Assembly (NCBI GenBank): GCA_021833085.1
Contig: JAKBGL010000046.1
Coordinates: forward strand, 1-8,344
DNA from: Actinomycetes bacterium
GTDB taxonomy: Bacteria > Actinomycetota > Acidimicrobiia > Acidimicrobiales > Acidimicrobiaceae
Length of the DNA stretch: 8,344 nucleotides
Direction of reading: 5' to 3'
The position numbers and the translations under genes are program-made. Positions 6,662-8,344 of the stretch are shown piece by piece (the first letter of the stretch is position 1; each line of letters starts with the position of its first letter). The notes under the pieces were generated by a model that did not search any database, was not told the origin of the DNA, and saw only the letters and a list, made by a program, of their open reading frames with translations.

Positions 6662-7193
6662 TGCGTTGGTCGCCGACGTGATCGTTGTTCCAATGAAGAA
6701 GAGACACCTTAGCCAGGTTATGCGAATCGAAGCTAAAGTGTATCCACGACCCTGGTCACTTGGAATATTTCTATCGGAATTGAACCTCCATGACTCCAGG
6801 CACTACTATGTGGCTCAGTCGGGTCGTAAAGTAGTAGGGTACTGTGGCCTCATGGTGGCCGTTGACGAGGGTCATATTACAAACATCGCAGTTGACCCCG
6901 AGTTTTGGGGTATCAAGGTGGCTACACGGCTTCTCGTAAACGCATTTGAAGTAGGGCGAAGAACTGGAGTGAAGGATATGACTCTCGAGGTTAGAGCTTC
7001 CAACTCTCGAGCACAGAAGTTGTACTTCCGATTTGGGTTTGTTCCAGTTGGCGTTCGTAAAGGCTACTATCAGGAGAACAGTGAAGACGCTATAGTTATG
7101 TGGACCTACAATATTGACTCGCCTTCTTTTGAGGCGAGACTTAATGAGATCAAAGAAGGTCTTCTAACGGGAGAGGCCGATGGTAACAACTGA
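6651..7193 (+). CDS. rimI: GNAT-family N-acetyltransferase, RimI type
   Basis: RimI-type enzymes transfer acetyl from acetyl-CoA to protein N-termini, classically ribosomal protein S18. From the TTG at 6651 the protein has 180 residues. Visible family features are IEAKVYPRPWS (26–36), GYCGLMVAVDEGHITNIAVDPEF (63–85), LEVRASNSRAQKLYFRFGF with Glu113 and Tyr125 at the usual catalytic positions, and RKGYYQ. The start is set by GGGAG 5 bases upstream; the longer reading from 6600 would lie entirely in tsaB. The gene overlaps tsaB by 11 bases and tsaD by 14. Two oddities: the acetyl-CoA pyrophosphate loop, normally (Q/R)GxGxG/A, reads WGIKVA at 86–91, with Trp for Gln/Arg and Lys for the central Gly. 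There is also a C-terminal tail of about 28 residues beyond the usual GNAT end. The family call is firm; the natural substrate is not shown. Confidence 0.88.
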   Translation: MKRSALVADVIVVPMKKRHLSQVMRIEAKVYPRPWSLGIFLSELNLHDSRHYYVAQSGRKVVGYCGLMVAVDEGHITNIAVDPEFWGIKVATRLLVNAFEVGRRTGVKDMTLEVRASNSRAQKLYFRFGFVPVGVRKGYYQENSEDAIVMWTYNIDSPSFEARLNEIKEGLLTGEADGNN

Positions 7194-8205
7194 CGAGCTT
7201 GACTTTCCGAAGAATCTTTGCGTATTGGGAATCGAGACCTCCTGCGACGAAACTGCCGTAGCAATGCTGAAAGACGGCGAAATCGTAGGAGAAAAGGTAA
7301 TATTCCAAAACGATCTCCACGCGGACTTTGGAGGTGTGGTTCCAGAACTAGCGTCGAGGCAGCATGCGAGAGCGATATCTGATGCAATTTCACAGACTAT
7401 GGAGCAGTCCAACGAGAAAGGACCAGAACGAACCGTCGATGCTGTTGCTGTAACGTACGGCCCTGGACTTGCTGGATCTTTGATGGTTGGCGTATCGGCT
7501 GCAAAGGCATTGTCTGTGGCGTGGGAGGTGCCATTGGTGGGAGTGGACCATATGGAGGGACATCTATTTGCAGGGACGTTGTTTACGTCGATCAAACTCC
7601 CCTCTCTAACGTTACTAGTCTCCGGTGGACATAGCCAGCTTATAAGCGTTCAAGCTCCGGGAGTATATGAGTATCTAGGTGGAACCCTAGACGATGCAGC
7701 TGGAGAAGCCTTTGACAAGGTTGCGCGTCTACTTGGACTGCGATTTCCCGGGGGGCCCGAGATCGAACGACTTTCTCAGTTAGGCGATGCAACGAAGATA
7801 ACGTTTCCCCGGGGACTAAAAGGTAACTCTTTGGATATGTCCTTTTCCGGTCTAAAAACTTCAGTGCTTAGATATCTCGAGCGGTGTCCTTCAGCGAAGG
7901 CTGAAGACGTTGCTGCTGCCTTCCAGGAGGCGGCTGTCGATTCACTCGTTGACAAAGTGTCACTGGCGCTAAAAAAGGACAGGTATCGATCGGTCGTGAT
8001 AGGAGGTGGCGTAGCCGCAAACACTTTATTAAGGTCTAAAGTGGAGATACTGTGTAGAAAAGCTGAAGTGGACGCGGTCATACCGCCGAAGTACTTATGT
8101 ACGGACAATGGAGCGATGATAGCGGCGGCCGGCGCTTTTCGGTTACATGCAGGGTTCGTATCTCCCCTTGATCTCTCCATTAATCCTTCTTTGAGCCTCG
8201 TCTGA
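7180..8205 (+). CDS. tsaD: tRNA N6-adenosine threonylcarbamoyltransferase TsaD
   Basis: TsaD is the catalytic subunit that transfers the threonylcarbamoyl group from threonylcarbamoyl-AMP to A37 of tRNAs reading ANN codons (EC 2.3.1.234). The 341-residue length is normal. Motifs in order are GIETSCDET at 17–25, ELASRQHA, YGPGLAGSLMVG, the metal-binding HMEGH (His124 and His128), LLVSGGHSQL, DDAAGEAFDKVARLLGL, FPGGPEIE, SFSGLKT, the GGGVAANTLLR phosphate loop, and CTDNGAMIA with the third metal ligand Asp309. ATG at 7180 has GGGAG at 7169–7173, 6 bases upstream, and overlaps rimI by 14 bases. It is the last gene of the run; the next gene, groES, has its own control region. With tsaB and tsaE it makes the core t6A machinery; the TC-AMP synthase TsaC/Sua5 is not in the window. 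Confidence 0.97.
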   Translation: MVTTDELDFPKNLCVLGIETSCDETAVAMLKDGEIVGEKVIFQNDLHADFGGVVPELASRQHARAISDAISQTMEQSNEKGPERTVDAVAVTYGPGLAGSLMVGVSAAKALSVAWEVPLVGVDHMEGHLFAGTLFTSIKLPSLTLLVSGGHSQLISVQAPGVYEYLGGTLDDAAGEAFDKVARLLGLRFPGGPEIERLSQLGDATKITFPRGLKGNSLDMSFSGLKTSVLRYLERCPSAKAEDVAAAFQEAAVDSLVDKVSLALKKDRYRSVVIGGGVAANTLLRSKVEILCRKAEVDAVIPPKYLCTDNGAMIAAAGAFRLHAGFVSPLDLSINPSLSLV

Positions 8206-8211
8206 GAGTTA

Positions 8212-8242
8212 TAGACAAGCAGTTGGGTAAAAACTTTGTTAT
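8212..8242 (+). promoter_or_regulatory. groES: Weak candidate promoter for groES
   Basis: TAGACA (8212–8217, 5/6 to the −35 consensus) is followed after 19 bases by TGTTAT (8237–8242, 4/6 to −10). The spacing is longer than ideal. It lies just before the CIRCE element, which would place CIRCE at or just after the transcription start, as is usual. A promoter must exist here, but this exact pair is tentative. Confidence 0.3.
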
Positions 8243-8254
8243 CTTTGGCGGAAA

Positions 8255-8281
8255 TTAGCACTCAAGAGGCTAGAGTGCTAA
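8255..8281 (+). promoter_or_regulatory. CIRCE operator (HrcA binding site)
   Basis: TTAGCACTC (8255–8263) and GAGTGCTAA (8273–8281) form a perfect 9-bp inverted repeat around a 9-base spacer, exactly the CIRCE consensus. HrcA binds this element to repress groES-groEL (and often dnaK) at normal temperature, and releases it when GroEL is occupied by unfolded protein. It lies 43 bases before the groES start, so it would also sit in the mRNA leader. Confidence 0.97.
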
Positions 8282-8308
8282 GTGGTCATTAAGAGGCTTG
8301 ATTCAACC

Positions 8309-8315
8309 AAGGAGG
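8309..8315 (+). promoter_or_regulatory. groES: Strong ribosome binding site for groES
   Basis: AAGGAGG is a full Shine-Dalgarno match, 9 bases before ATG 8325. It is the strongest ribosome binding site in the window, in keeping with a highly expressed chaperonin gene. Confidence 0.85.
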
Positions 8316-8324
8316 CTTGAAGTT

Positions 8325-8344
8325 ATGAAGCTCCATCCCATGGA
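8325..8344 (+). CDS. groES: Co-chaperonin GroES, first codons only (truncated by window edge)
   Basis: Six complete codons read MKLHPM before the window ends. This fits the GroES opening (MKLxPLxDRV type), although so few residues would not be enough alone. The call rests mainly on context: a perfect CIRCE element, a strong ribosome binding site, and position directly downstream of tsaD, where groES-groEL lie in mycobacteria and related actinobacteria. GroES is the heptameric lid that works with GroEL in cytoplasmic protein folding. Confidence 0.88.

Noticed and set aside
7164..7595. Minus-strand 143-codon open frame opposite tsaD
   Set aside because: Ser/Thr-rich, low-information sequence antisense to conserved TsaD motifs; shadow of the coding strand.
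7776..8261. Minus-strand 161-codon open frame opposite the tsaD 3' half and reaching into CIRCE
   Set aside because: Antisense to catalytic TsaD motifs, with no ribosome binding site or family features.
1..8344. Defence island, mobile element, CRISPR or novel biosynthetic cluster
   Set aside because: Every confident gene from 791 onward belongs to a known housekeeping or regulator family in mostly known order; no transposase, integrase, tRNA, long direct repeats or spacer arrays were seen.

Overview
The window is a housekeeping segment of a bacterial chromosome, most likely from an actinobacterium. The order alr – tsaE – tsaB – rimI – tsaD – groES, with a fused NAD(P)HX repair gene upstream, is the arrangement known from actinobacteria such as Mycobacterium. 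The groES leader carries a perfect CIRCE operator, which fits actinobacteria and Firmicutes. Base composition looks only moderately GC-rich and non-ATG starts are common (GTG for acpS, alr and tsaB; TTG for the NAD(P)HX repair gene and rimI). This is unlike classic high-GC actinobacteria and would suit a mid-GC lineage such as some Acidimicrobiia. That placement is inference from gene order and protein style, not a search result.

Layout. Positions 1–472 (minus strand) hold the N-terminal part of a GT4-like glycosyltransferase that runs off the left edge. A divergent intergenic region of about 320 bases follows, with a good sigma70-type promoter overlapped by an inverted repeat, directly upstream of a LysR-type regulator (791–1705, plus strand). 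From there every gene is on the plus strand: acpS (1750–2127), a bifunctional NAD(P)H-hydrate epimerase/dehydratase (2169–3596), alr (3649–4821), a family 4 uracil-DNA glycosylase (4818–5450), tsaE (5435–5923), tsaB (5924–6661), rimI (6651–7193) and tsaD (7180–8205). The final 140 bases hold the groES control region (CIRCE, strong ribosome binding site) and the first codons of groES, cut by the right edge.

From alr to tsaD each gene overlaps or directly abuts the next (4-nt, 16-nt, 0-nt, 11-nt and 14-nt junctions), so this six-gene block is very probably one translationally coupled operon. It mixes peptidoglycan precursor supply (Alr), base-excision repair (UDG), tRNA t6A37 synthesis (TsaE, TsaB, TsaD) and N-terminal acetylation (RimI). 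AcpS and NAD(P)HX repair lie just upstream with gaps of 41 and 52 bases and may share the transcript. The groES unit downstream looks independently controlled by HrcA through CIRCE.

I found no mobile elements, CRISPR, RNA genes or convincing intrinsic terminators. I see no evidence of a novel defence or biosynthetic system. The points worth a second look are local: the operator-like dyad over the lysR promoter, the UDG gene embedded between alr and tsaE, departures from consensus motifs in RimI and the NAD(P)HX enzyme, and a duplicated motif around the groES ribosome binding site.
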